Assembly (NCBI GenBank): GCA_028564675.1
Contig: JAOVVO010000087.1
Coordinates: 1-64,000 of the forward strand
Length of the DNA: 64,000 bases
Reading direction: 5' to 3'
Source of the DNA: Onchocerca lupi
Taxonomy: Eukaryota; Nematoda; Chromadorea; Rhabditida; Onchocercidae
The position numbers and the translations under genes are program-made. Shown here piece by piece: positions 1 through 12,700 of the stretch. Position 1 is the stretch's first letter, and every line of letters starts with the position of its first letter. The notes below the pieces were generated by a model, which made no database searches, was not told the DNA's origin, and saw nothing but the letters and a program-made list of their open reading frames with translations.

Positions 1-104
1 ATCCTCACCTTTTATATCCTTCGCAAGCTCCTCCCCCTTACTTTGATCTCCAATTTTGTCGCTTCATAATTGGTCAATCTCACTTTGTCTATCTGTTAAT
101 TGGA

Positions 105-258
105 CGTTTTGGCGGTAAATGTGCTTATCCTTTTATTTATCGTCTTAGCGGTAAACATGTTAAACATGTTTGTCGTCTTGTCGGTAAATATATTTATCGT
201 TTTGGCGGCAAACATATTTATTCTTTTGGTGGTAAAAATGTTTATCGGCTTGTTGGTC
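105..258. repeat. Minisatellite, about 24-bp period
   Basis: About six diverged copies of a 24-bp unit of the form GTCTTGGCGGTAAATATATT plus TATC lie head to tail. Because the period is a multiple of three, both strands stay open and give eight-residue peptide repeats: VLAVNIFI-like on the plus strand and KTINIFTA-like on the minus strand. I see no splice sites or domain that would make this a gene, so I treat the open frames as a by-product of the period. Confidence 0.65.
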
Positions 259-730
259 CCCTTGAAAGTACCTTCGCGATTCTTGATTTTTAACACTTCA
301 TGTTTACAGTAATTGCATCTTTCGGATTTTTGCAGCATTCTCGATCGGAAGGGAATTGAGACCATTAGAAGGAAGAATTCGCTATTTTATATTAATTCTG
401 ATTCATAGAGCAATGGATTATTTTGTCTAATTTTTGTTTTGGTTTCTGGAATCTTTATGACTGAATTTTTCAATTCAAAATGAGCTTTTGCGTTCAGATT
501 TCGTATCTTAATGTTATTATAATCATGACAATTAATAATCACTATTATAATCATGACAATTAATCTTTGCTGAATCTGTTTACTGCTATTTTCGCATTTG
601 TCAAAATGACTTTTCTTTTTGATTGAGCCACTTAAAGATGTGTGCCATTTCCTCTTTGCCATCATTGTTAAAGCTGCCTTGATGACTGTTTTATTTACTT
701 GTAGATTTTTTACTTTTACTGCACAAGCAC

Positions 731-816
731 AATGCTAGCCATTTGAACTCAAATCGAATATTATTATTATAATCAAATACTAATAATATTGGATTTGAGT
801 TCAAATGGCTGGCATT
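731..816 (+). repeat. Near-perfect hairpin, pre-miRNA-like size
   Basis: Arms at 731-766 and 781-816 are inverted copies of each other: 34 of 36 positions pair in Watson-Crick fashion, around a 14-nt loop at 767-780. In a plus-strand RNA, one of the two exceptions (736 with 811) is a U-G wobble and the other (756 with 791) is a G-G mismatch. On the minus strand the first would be an A-C mismatch, which slightly favours plus-strand transcription. The 86-nt fold fits a microRNA precursor, but the stem is long and very clean, so a small foldback element is equally possible. No target-site duplication is obvious. Confidence 0.6.
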
Positions 817-1935
817 CTATTATGCATACTATGGCGAGATCTGTTTTCGGTCTTTCCGACAACAAGTTTGAACTAAATCACATCGTATTTTTTGATTTTC
901 ATTTGATTTTCAATTTGATTCAATTTGATGTAATAAGTGATGGTGTCACTAAAATGTAAGCAGTAACCTATAAATTAACTATTTGTCGATGCTATAAATG
1001 ACTATCATTTACATTTCCTTCATGCAACTGTCAAGATAAAGTAATAAATTGTGACAAATTCAAATCACTATTTTCGAAATTAGGAATGAATAGATAACTT
1101 TTCTTGAATGATATGACAATTTTACCTTGTCAATTTTCCAAAAATACGCATTTTTAAGCTATCTGATCTAAATTTAATTTAGCAATTCCATTACCATTAA
1201 TGAATAATTTCTGTGATGGTCAAATAATGAAATTGTACTTCCATATGATTGATAAGTTGTTCAATTAGATTGGCCAATCAGTTGATCAGTTACAGTTATG
1301 CGTAACTTAAGCATCAAAAGTTTATTTTCCACATCCATCAGTTCATCAATAAGATTTTTTTTAATCTGATCCTTTCAATAACAAGCTTTACGCGAATAGA
1401 TATGAGCTTTATTTTTATTCAATCGCTAAGTTATTTCAACAAATTTAGATACGCAAAGAAATGAAATAGACTAATAAAGCCAGAAAAAAGCTAGCAAAAG
1501 AAGTATTTTAGAAATACCTTCATTAATAAAATACATTTCACCGTAGAATGAAGCGACAAATTTTTAATTTAGTTGCATCATTTCATTTGATAAAAAATTC
1601 CGAACGGAAAACAAATTTTCCAGAGTGAGCGTTTCTGTAGTCAAATTTTCTAAATTACCAATCTAACTTATCTCAGCATTAATACTTCATTTCATCAAAA
1701 ACTCATTGCTTGTCGCTTATTTCATTGATAATTGCTATCACTGAAATAGCGAGGAATATCAGATGGTTACAAATGTGCTATCATAGCTGTAAAGCTTGAG
1801 TTGAAGATTATCTGCATAGATAAAAACAGTACTCCTGGCGACACATGTTTGCGAGTTGGTTGTATTACCTTCTAAAGCGTTACTTCACTTCTCTTATCAA
1901 TATATCTACACGGAAAATGGTCTGTTAAAACTCAT

Positions 1936-2458
1936 GATTTCTTTGTTTTTAAATGAAATAATTTGTAACCCTTGATGTGAACTGGGCGTGAATTTATTTC
2001 TTTGTTTCGAATCAAATGACTTTGTTTTATGTGCCTTTATCAAATAGCTTCAACTTGTTTTATGGCTTTGCCAAATAGCTTTAGATTGTTTTATGTTGTA
2101 TTAAATCATATTAACAAAAGCGCCCTTTCATGTGCTAACAAAAAAAAATTTTCTTATACCATGGAGGCACTTCCTTGTGGATCATTTTAAAGATTGGAAT
2201 CAACGAGTGCGGTTGGATGTTTTCAGTCGACTATTGAATTTCCTCTCATTCGCGTTATCCCCTTAATATTATGAAATCGTCATTTAAATTGTTTTATTGT
2301 TATAATTGATTTGCAATTGTTGCAGCCGTTATCGTGTTACTAAGTTTTTTTTGTAATAAAAAGTTTAATTACCGAAGTTTAAGATACCGCAAAGTCTCGG
2401 ATAACAATACGATAACAAACAAGAACTTTTAATCATTGTCACGGTAAGAAGATCGACG
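1936..2458 (+). repeat. Dispersed repeat, copy 1, with decayed reading frame
   Basis: This stretch matches, by eye and with few gaps, the reverse complement of 15918-16437. Shared blocks include the GATTTCTTTG start, a series of TTGTTTTATG-containing subrepeats, a central block at about 2163-2288, and a TATCGC/TACCGC segment followed by GATAACAA-type sequence near the end. The central block translates to FLVDHF, then NQRV, LDV and FALSP, and has a TAA stop where copy 2 reads tyrosine (2266-2268). It is probably an old transposable element or retrogene-derived repeat; I do not recognise the family. Confidence 0.7.
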
Positions 2459-2663
2459 AAATTGCAATCAATTCAACAATTTCCTTTATTTCATTTTATC
2501 AATAACTAATTCTTCACTTTTTATTTTTCCACTTTGCTGTTTTTCATTTCTGCACGTTAGAATTTTAGAAATTATGGAAATGCAATAATTGTTGCTGTAA
2601 AAATCTATCCAATAGTAAAATTTGAAATTTAATTTAAATAATCCGTTAACCACTCCTTCCATT

Positions 2664-2737
2664 GCCTGAGTAGCGCAGTTGGTTAGCGCGTCAGTCTCAT
2701 AATCTGAAGGTCGTGAGTTCGAACCTCACCTCGGGCA
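2664..2737 (+). tRNA. tRNA-Met (anticodon CAT)
   Basis: A 74-nt cloverleaf can be drawn by hand. The acceptor stem pairs GCCTGAG (2664-2670) with CTCGGGC (2730-2736), including one T-G pair, and ends in discriminator A at 2737. The D stem is GCGC/GCGC. The anticodon loop is CTCATAA with CAT at 2698-2700, and the anticodon stem has one T-T pair next to the loop. The T arm is GTGAG-TTCGAAC-CTCAC. The short variable loop, TTCGAAC T loop and absence of an intron mark a class I tRNA. The acceptor stem begins with G and pairs fully, so it reads as a methionine elongator; the initiator form is less likely. A T run follows about five bases downstream. Confidence 0.93.
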
Positions 2738-5700
2738 TTCCTTTTTCCCTACTTGACATAAAGTTTAATAGTACCGCTTGGCATAATTTTGGCTTTGAAT
2801 TTCTTTTCTTATTTTACTTTTACAGTCATACTTATTGTATTTTTTTTAAATGTAATTCGACATTTAGAAATATGGAAAATGCGGGGAACAGAAACAATCA
2901 ATCACTTTCTTTGCAAATTTCGGTTCATCCAATCGATTTAGTTGGAATTTTCAAATGAAATGAAGAATTTTGAGAAATCCATGAAGATATGAATCATCCA
3001 TGAGATAGATAATACAAAACTTTTGATGATCAGTTTTGATTCATTCATGTACTTTTCTCATGCATCACTTATACGTAAGTCAATCAAATTGTTCGATCCC
3101 TTCTGTTTACCTTTTTTGGCAAACAAGATTGGATTGGAGATGAAGAAGAAAGAATGGGTTGTGCATCAACTTTAGTTTATTCGTAATTTTATTTTGATAT
3201 ATAGTTTTTTTTTTTTTTTTTTCTTCTATCTTATTCATTCAGCATTCATTTGTATTGTTCACTTTAAGCAATGATGTAGAATTTGTCACTTCTTGTTTAC
3301 TTGAAAAAAAAACTCATCATACTTATCTTCCTTATCACTTACGACACGTACGTTATGTTTGTTCTGTTCATTACGCGCACGTGTATATTGTCTTAAACAT
3401 TGCTATCAGGTATAATAAAAATCAATCTGAAATATATGAATTTTTTGTAAACGGAAATTAAAAAAAAAATAAATAAAAAAAATTATACAATATTTTGAGA
3501 TAAAAATAATGTAACATATGACATATAAGATATTTGATATTTGTCGAATTGCAGCAATATTTCAAAATTTTTGATACCTCCAACTATTATTCTCATTTAT
3601 TATCAACTCTGCCAACATAGGTCAATAATGGAAATTCGAAGGAGAATTTCAAAAATTTTAAAAATTCTTTAAATTCCAAAAATTAAATTTATCAATTAAC
3701 ATCATTATTATTCAATTGTGAGCATTGATAATGATAAGTTTGATGGTATAACTCTAAATGTTGCTTTTTTATCAATCAAAAAGACATTTCATGTTATCAC
3801 AAATATGGCTCCTCGGTGTATATCAGAATTTCTGTCCTTTCCTGTCGTTATCGATAATGAAAATTATTCGGAATTCCTCCTCCTACTGCTACAAATATTT
3901 ATCGGAACTTTTCGTCATAGATGTTTACATTTGATACTATTGCAACGATATCAAATTTTATCGAAGAATTCATCGATATCACGGAATAATTTTTAGAAAT
4001 CAGATTGAATTCAGAAAATTCTCTTTCATTACTGGATAAATTTGATCTAGTCTGTGAAATTTGTCCTTGAATTTATCAGCCTATCAGATAGATCTTTATT
4101 CATGCATTTTGGGTATTATAGTCGTAGACTTACAAAGTATAATATGTTCTGCAAATCTTGTTTCGATATGAGTCAAATTTAAGTTCAATCTTCGCTTCTG
4201 AAACTTATCACTAAACTTATCTCATCATTAAATCATTAACTAATCATTGAACTTCACTGTCTTCCTTATCATCGTTAAATCGATCCTTTTTTGCTTAATT
4301 TTTAATGCGAATTGGTATACAATGAATTTCAAATCGATATTTTGCACATTCTAATATTTTTGTATGATATGCTTTAGAGCAATATCAAAAATCTCAAAAT
4401 CCTCACTTATAAGTTATATATGTCAAGTAAGTAAGGATCAAATTACGATCAATCATAAATAAAGATCAAGCAAATTATGTGATAATATATTAATTATATT
4501 TAAAGACAATAATACATAATTATTCGATCAAAACTACAACGGAAGAAAAATGAACAAATCATTTTTATTTCATTTCCTTTTTCTTTTGTATTTTACTTAG
4601 TTCGAAGAATAGCTTTGCCAGTAAATTGAAGTTAAATAAATTACCTTTCAAGTTATTTCCAAAAAGTAATTTATTCAACTTTACATTATTTTTTTTTTTT
4701 TTAAAAATTAAAGAACACTTTGTTGATTGCTTTCACATTAAAACATTGTACAGGTTAAAAAATCTAGCATTAAATAAGTGAACTTTTACGTAATAAAACT
4801 TTTATCAAATTTGCAATAAACAGAATTTATTTCAATTATTTGTCAGTTCTCCTTTGTCTGTTTTATAAAATTATAAAAGTATCCAAAATGGAATTAAAAA
4901 AGAAATACTTCAAATAATTCTTTAAATAGCTAATTTGAAGTTTTTCAGAGATTTCATCAAATTGAATTTTAGTAAAAATTTTAGCATTTCTAATCGATTC
5001 ATGTCTACCACCTGCAATCATATCACATCGATTTATCCGATTTTCGATGTAATTGCCAATCAGCATCTTAGGAGAGGGGACATGTGCTGCTGGTCACAAT
5101 CGATACCTCATTTTATGCGTCATCAAAAATCAATCTCTGATCATTTCTAAATTACCAGTTTCAATCAATTAATTGAATTTTTATTAATGCTTCAAGTTCT
5201 AACTTGATAATTAACTATTGAGATGATACATAACTATTAAGTGATAACTAATCATTAAGGTAATAATCATTTCAGCAACTCATTCATTCCTGTCTTGCAT
5301 TGATGACTGTCTTTCAGTCAATAAATTCACGAATTTCAGAAGAAAAAAAATTCCTAAAATTAAATTATATCATTCTGTTATTGAATTTTTTCATCTCGAA
5401 ATTAACTGAATTCTATTTTTTCCTTTCAATCTTCTTGCTTTTCTCAGTTAAATACAAATTTTTTTATTCGATCTTCAATTTAATAGTGAGTTAAAGATTA
5501 TCAGATATGTTTTTTTTTTTTTTTTTTTTTTTTATCCGACTTTTGATTTAATTATGATTTGAGAATATTTGATATCATTTATCTGTAGTAAAATAAAATA
5601 GCAATAATTGAGATAGTAAATCTATTATCATAATCATCATCTTTATCTTTATCATTATCATCATCGTCATCATTATCATTCATTATTATCAGCTGTCATT

Positions 5701-6640
5701 AAATGTATAATAACAATAGCGATAAACATTTGTCCATCTAAAATCAATGAAACTAAACATTACAGTTTGAACGTGTTGCGTGCAAAACGAATTGATAGTA
5801 TTATAGGAAGGAATTTGAAGTGAGAAACCAGTTCCATCTTTTAATGGTGAACTTATTACTGAAATTTTGTTTGCCACTTGCAATCTTCAAATCATCCCAA
5901 GCACTTTCCTCTTACCAATTTTTACAAGGGTACCTTTCTCTTCGATCAACTCAACTACGTCAAAACTTCATCCATCCATCCATCCATCCATATTTGCCCA
6001 TCATCATTATTATTATCATCATCATCATCATTATCATCATTAACATCATCATCAAAACTTTTGTTCAATCTCGTATCAAAACTACTTCTTTTAAATCAGC
6101 AGCCAATACATATGCATTATAGCAAGTTTATTTTTCCTATCATTTTGCTTTCCTTCTTTTCTTTTTTTTTTTTTTTTTCTCTCTCTCTTTCTTCACTTCA
6201 ATTTATTTTTGTCAAATAAATTGAAAGCTTTGCTCTTTCTTGTTGCTTTATGTTAAAAATTATTGTGTAATATTACAATTAGTTATTTCTCATTTGAAAA
6301 TACATTAAAATTTTATTTTGGACAATAATTTGATAGAGAGAGAAGATTATTTGCATGTTTTATTCTAAGAATTATCTTGTGAGATTTGAGGAATATATTT
6401 GGATCATTGCTAAAAGTTAGGTAGGTTATGTACTTTTAGAAATAATTCAAGAAGTGATTATTGAAGATGATTAGGCAGTATTGAAATTAGTTTTTTTAAT
6501 ATATATGTATACATATTTTGCTTTTATGTTTTTCAAATTTTTATTTTCGAAAACTTTTCAATGAAAGAAATTACCAAAAAATGTATTATATCTTGCGTAT
6601 TATTGTTATCATTTCTTTCTCTTGTTTATTAATTTGAATA
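2738..6640. other. Intergenic DNA upstream of dkf-1
   Basis: AT-rich DNA with long T runs (about 5511-5533) and ATC/ATT-rich simple sequence around 5636-5700 and 5970-6050, including a short CATC array at 5970-5991. Several open frames of 60-110 codons occur (for example at 3718-3996, 4863-5150 and 5820-6219). They have no recognisable domain and low-complexity or hydrophobic composition, and I do not call them genes. The dkf-1 promoter should lie near the right end, but I see no clear core motif. Confidence 0.6.
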
Positions 6641-6642
6641 TA

Positions 6643-6648
6643 TTTCAG
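6643..6648 (+). promoter_or_regulatory. TTTCAG acceptor before the dkf-1 start (trans-splice or 5'-UTR intron)
   Basis: A consensus nematode 3' splice site, TTTCAG, ends at 6648, 71 bases before the dkf-1 ATG. It could accept a spliced leader or end a 5'-UTR intron; the sequence cannot separate the two. A transcript starting at 6649 would carry a 12-codon upstream reading frame beginning at the ATG at 6651-6653 and ending before the main start, out of frame with it. That could dampen translation. Confidence 0.5.
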
Positions 6649-6719
6649 GACAATGATTATAAGTCTCATCAGTCTAATAAATAATTCCTAAATTCATTCA
6701 TTATCTTAATTTTATACTG

Positions 6720-9700
6720 ATGAATAATTCGATTATGAATATTGCCAATAATTCCGGTATTAACGATAATAATGATGATGTAACAGCAATGGATACCTGG
6801 GAAGATCGACGAATATCGATAACACTTCAGTATGGCTCATTAAAGGAAGTATTAGTTCTTGAACGATCTAATAATCCACAGGTTAATTATTATTTTAATT
6901 ATAATATTTAAGATGATTGTTTCACATCAATAAAAAAAAAGAGTCAACTAATTAAAATTATTCATATGAAGTTTGAAAATAATTCGAGAATTATGAGGTT
7001 TTTTTTTTTTTCAAACAGATTGCTGTAGGAAAATAATACAGCATTAGTCGTTCAATCATGATGATAAACTTATATATTGTGAATGTTCCGAAATATCTTA
7101 ATGTTTCTGGGAAATTTGAGGAATTCTTAGCTTAAAAATAACTTCAATTACAAGATTTTTTTTTATTGTTGTTGAAAAAGATCTATTTTAGATATAATTT
7201 TTTAGAAGTAACATCAAGTTAAGTTTCATTTCTATAGAAAGATCAGTTCATCATAATTTTTAATATTTGATAATAATCATGAAATTTTTGAAGTGAATTT
7301 TTTAATTTTACTACTACAATAATAAAGTGATATTCTTTGATTTTCTATATGCGAAAGAATTTTAATTATAAAATTTAGATTTTTTTTTTCATTTTAGCAA
7401 TTTGAATCACTCTGTCATCGTGCTCGACAAATGGCTGAAAAGCATTATGATGGTAAATTGGCGAATAGTTGTGAATTACATTTATTCAGACATGATTATA
7501 ATTCGCCAAATATGCTTCAACATTTAACTTCTGTTGCACAACTGGTATATATTTTCTTTTTTTTCCTTTTTTTAATTCAGTTTTCATTTCTTAAATTATC
7601 GAAATAATTAATTTGCAGATAATTAAACTAACAATTGTCGTTAAATTGTCGTCAGTTTAAAATTTCGAATCATATAAATTTCCAAATTATTACTGTATAG
7701 TATGGTTTTTTTTTTTTTTATACGTCAATCTTCGATATATTTGACTTGTAATTTGTGATTCGAAATTTTATTTCGATGATAATTTCTGTGATTCAAAATC
7801 TTATTCCGATGATAATTTCTATGATTCGAAATCTTATTTCGATGATAATTTCTATGATTCGAAACCACAATTTCGATGATAATTTCTGAAATCTCAAATT
7901 AATGCTACTGTAAATTACACGAATTTTCATTCGCTCCATCGATGAGATGAAATATCTTTTTTTTCGTAAAATTACGACTTCAGAATGTTCATTCAAGGAT
8001 AATGGTTGCATCGTTGAAATAATTCTGATCAATCGCAACGAACGACCAACACATCCTCATGTACTTGCCGTTACGTCGTATATGACGCCAACATTTTGCG
8101 ATTATTGCGGTGAAATATTGGTTGGCTTAATTAAGCAAGGTTTACAATGTGCCAAATGCCGGTATTTAATTCTCTTATCAGTTTTATTATATTCTAGAAA
8201 AATTTTTTTCATTCTTTATAAATGATAATTTTTTTTCAAAAATTGAAATTTTAACTAGATTTTGGCATTTTTTGAATTTATTTTGAGAAAAAAAAAAGAA
8301 ACGAAATTTAATATTTTTAGATGTAATTTTCATAAAAAATGTGCATTTGCGCCAAGGAATAATTGTGCTAAAAATAGCATAACTGCAAATTTTCCAAGTA
8401 CAGCATCTACAGGTATGTTGCTATTTAATTATATTAGCTTTTTTTTTTTGGCAAAAAAAAAAAAGAAATAATGGTGAATTGAATTGATTTGCTTTAGATT
8501 GGATTGATTTGAATTGTATTGTATATATTTATATAGCTGAATAATCTATAACTAATTACTTAAGTTAATTGCAAATCAATGATTCATAATCAGTTACTTA
8601 ACTTTATCTATGTTATACGTGTTTTACTTGGCAATTAATCCAAGATTAATTAAACTAATTTGCTTAATTGCTATTTGTAGATGATCTTCGTTGTCAACAA
8701 GATGCTGCATTTGCATTACCGCATACATTGGCTGTACATAATTATAAAACGCTTACAATTTGTAAAGTTTGCGATAAAATGTTAATTGGTCTAATGAAGC
8801 AAGGATTGCGTTGTCGTGATTGCAAGGTTTTTTTAAAGTTTTAAAGAAATGGAAAAACATAATCAGAAAAATTGTACAAAAAATTGTAACTTAAAATTTG
8901 CGAAATTTCCAAAATTTAATACTTCATTGTTTTTTTTCATTCATTTTAATTTTTGAAATAATTAAATTTTCTTTCTTTAATCAAATAAATTTTCTTCTTT
9001 CACTTTTTTTTTTTTTTTTTTTTTTTAATACTTTTGAAACTTTAATTATTTTGCATATAGAAATGAGAGAGATGAATTAATGAATTTTTTATTATATGTG
9101 GTGGAAAATTTTCTTTTATCAAAGAAATTTGAATATTTTTGTAAATTTTTATTTTCAACATTTCGAAAATTTTCATGATAAATAATTTTTAGGTTAATGT
9201 TCATCGGAAATGTGCTTCGTTGTTACCGATGAATTGTCAAATAGCAGATGGTGCTATAACACCTTCATTTGATCAATTAAGTGTTGATGATGATACAACA
9301 TTAATTTCAACTGCATACGATGATGCTACAACACATGAAGAAAATGATTCAATGATACCGCTTGCACGATTGCCAGGTTTTTAATTCTTTCAAATTTTCA
9401 TTTTCTAAAGCAAAGAGCGAATCATTAAGTAATTCGTGCTTTCATCAGATGGATAGATTGATCTTGACTGATATATTATCTGCATCTTTTATCAGATTTT
9501 TGTTTTAAACTGGATAATTTCTGAAAACTTCATATTATTTAATACATCAATGATTGATGAATTGAATTGCAACAATGTTAAACCTAAGGACAAGCATCAA
9601 CACGAATAACTAATCGACAACCAACAGTCGAAGGATGGATGATCCATTTCATGCTTGATCAACCGGAACGACGTCTTCGACACTATTGGATTCTTAGTGG

Positions 9701-12700
9701 TGGTGCTATTAATATGTATAATGAATATAATGATGGTAATTAAATTCATCATTAATTATAAAATTCCATTTAAATTCATTAAAATAATACGATAGTGTTA
9801 GAAATTTCTACGAGAAAGCCAAGAATTACATTAAATTAAGATTTAAAATTTTAAAATTCCTTTATTTACATTACTGAAAATTGAAAATTCAAAAAAAAAA
9901 AAAACTTTACTTTGAATAGGTGTAAATCCACATCGTATTTATCGGACTATTCCACTTGGTGGCATAATGGTTTTGACGCCCTATAATGGACCTCCTGTAC
10001 ATTCAAGGTTTGCTGATATATATTTGGAAAATTAGAAATGATAAATCTAAAATTAATCAATTAATTGAAATGAATCAAAAAAAAAAAATGGAAAGATATT
10101 AGTCTCCTTGGGATTATTTGTTTGATTCAAAAAAATAAAAGCAAGATGGAATATAAAATTATAGCGAAATGCACTTATTCTCACCCAACCATTTTATTGC
10201 TCATTTTTTTTTTTTTTTTTTTTTTTTGTCAATTTCCATTTAAAAATAAAACATATGTAGAAAATTCGAATTGCTTTATTAATGTTAATTTCAAAAATTT
10301 AAAAATTTTGCATAATTTTTTTCAAATTCTATTTAGATATTCTATTTATGAAATTGCGAATAAAATATCTTTTTTTTTTTCTTCAAACACTTTTATGATA
10401 TATTCCATATATAAGAAAGTAAATAAATAAATAATGAATATGAAACTTGAGCATTCAAATTTAAGATTTCAAAAAATTAAATTCATTAAATTTTCGCAGC
10501 TTCCCCGCTCATTGTTTCGAAATTCGAACAACATCACATATGGTGTATTGCGTCGGTGAAAATTTCGACGTATATGGTGCGCCACCATCAAAAGTGCCAC
10601 GTCATGCGAATGGAAAAAGTAATTCTAATGCACAAATGTGGTTTCAGGTGATCTCTTATCTCTCTTATCTGTTTTATATATTTTCAAGAAATTTCTTTGT
10701 CGATTTTCAAAAATTTTTAAAAAAAAATTTAAATTCAATTTTTTTTTTTACTTGCCATAAATTATGATTACAAATAATTAGAAGATCGATATAATATTTT
10801 TTAAAAGACACAGAAAGAGAAAATTAGATGTCTTTGTTAGTTGAAATTTAAATTTTGATGTCAAAAAATTCGCAAATTCGCATTTTTATAGGCTTTGCAA
10901 CAGGCATTAAGACCACCTTCATCTAGAAATGATTCATCAAATACAGAAGCAGCTCTGCAATTCACCGAATTATATCAGGTTGATTTTATTCATTTATCGA
11001 TTCAATTCCTGGACAGTATTCAGTGATTATCATTACTTACTTTGCTAAATGATAATTGAATTTGACAGATTTCTTTGCTCATTTTTTCTAAATTTTTGAT
11101 ATCAATTTCGAGATTTTATGCCAGTTCAAAAGTTTGTCTATTCTGATTGGAAAATAAGTCTTTTTTTTTGGTCTCTAATTTGAAAAAAAAAAAAAAAAAG
11201 ACAACGAGAAAAAATTTTTTCGACAGATTTTGAGCGATAAAACGCTTGGATCCGGACAATTTGGTACCGTATATGCAAGCATTCATCGACAAAGTGGACG
11301 TGAAGTTGCTGTAAAAGTGAGCAATTTAAACGATTAAAAATTTCAAGTTTTGTCATTCTTTAACTTAAATTTGTTTACTTTTATTTTCATTTTTTATCTT
11401 ATCATTGATACTAATCAAAAGATTGATACTTGATGATATCACATATACAAAATCAATGATGGCATGTTCAGCTACTTAGTAATATGCAAATTCTGGAGAA
11501 AAATAGAATGAGACTAGAGAGATAAATCTAATCGATTTCCAGTAAATGATAAATTTATCAAAAATGTAAATATTAATTGAATTTTTGATTAATTCGTCGG
11601 AATATAGAGGCAATTAAAAAAAAAAAAAAAGTAAAAAGATGAAAATTGTTCTCGAAAATTTCTAAAAAATTCAGGTAATAGCAAAGGATCGATTTTCAAA
11701 AAAATCATCAGCCGGAGTGGAAACATTGCGAAGTGAAGTAGCAATTTTACAATCAATTAGTCATTGTGGCATTATCAAGCTAGAATCGATGTTCGAAACA
11801 AAGGATAAAATTTTTGTAGTAATGGAAAAAATGAATGGTGACATGTTGGAAATGATTTTAAGTCAGGTATGTATGAAAAATATATGATCATAAAAAGTAT
11901 CACATGATACGATCATGAGAAATATAATTTTTATATTTCTCATAATCGTATAATGAAGAGAAATTTGGTAAATTTGAAGAAATTATAAATTAATCGAAAA
12001 AGTGCTATCATCAAAATTGTTATCTTTCTTAAAGAAAGATAACAATTTTGATGATAATAATTTTAAGAAAGAAATATTGTAATCAATAAATCATTCAGAA
12101 TACTATTTGAATATTTACATTGTATCAAGCAATATGCTAGTCCCGATAGAAGCTCGAACTTTTTGTCGCATATTTGAAAAAAAAAAAGAGAAAATCGAAA
12201 ATATATTTCAATCTTGAAATGTTTCGTATTTCTTTTTTTTGCTAAAATTTTACACTCTTCTTAGCTTATTTTTTAGGCTGCAGGTCGCCTGGATGAACGA
12301 GTTACTAGATTTTTGATAATGCAAATTTTGTGCGCCCTACGATATTTACATTCGAAGGGAATTGCGCATTGCGATCTCAAACCTGAAAATGTCCTATTAT
12401 CTGATCTCGTCAATGCTTTCCCTCAAACAAAACTATGTGATTTTGGTTATGCTCGATTTATCGGTGATGCTCAATTTAGGTAGTTTCATATTTCATCCTA
12501 AAATTTTTGCTCTTGTAACATAATTGAAAGTTTATCCATTACGATTAGTATGGTGCAGCGTAAAAATGACTTAAACCTGACAAAAAGTAACATTAATTTA
12601 TGTAGAGACAATTTCATAAATGGAATAAAAGAAATTACTTAAGCTAAAGTAATTTTCAGGAAAACAATTGTTGGTACTCCGGCTTATTTAGCACCAGAAG

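Larger units (their letters stand above)
1..2663. other. Intergenic DNA left of the tRNA
   Basis: AT-rich DNA with no protein-coding gene that I can support. It contains the minisatellite at 105-258, the hairpin at 731-816 and the dispersed repeat at 1936-2458, each listed separately. Apart from these I see only short A/T runs and stray open frames without recognisable protein content. Confidence 0.6.

Noticed and set aside
3718..3996. Open frame of 92 codons with fairly mixed composition
   Set aside because: No ATG start, splice sites, domain or neighbouring exon was found; this length is common by chance in open AT-rich frames.
4863..5150. Overlapping open frames on both strands
   Set aside because: Both strands are open over the same bases and neither shows a recognisable protein pattern.
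5689..6219. Open frames around 5.7-6.2 kb, including a serine/histidine-rich one
   Set aside because: They run through CATC and ATC simple sequence and a T run; the composition comes from the repeat, not from a protein.
7998..8161. Longer version of dkf-1 exon 3 starting at 7947 (in-frame ATG) or at the CAG ending 7982
   Set aside because: The CAG breaks phase with exon 2. The 7947 start adds residues with no counterpart in other PKDs and lacks a good acceptor; the AAG acceptor at 7995-7997 restores family spacing.
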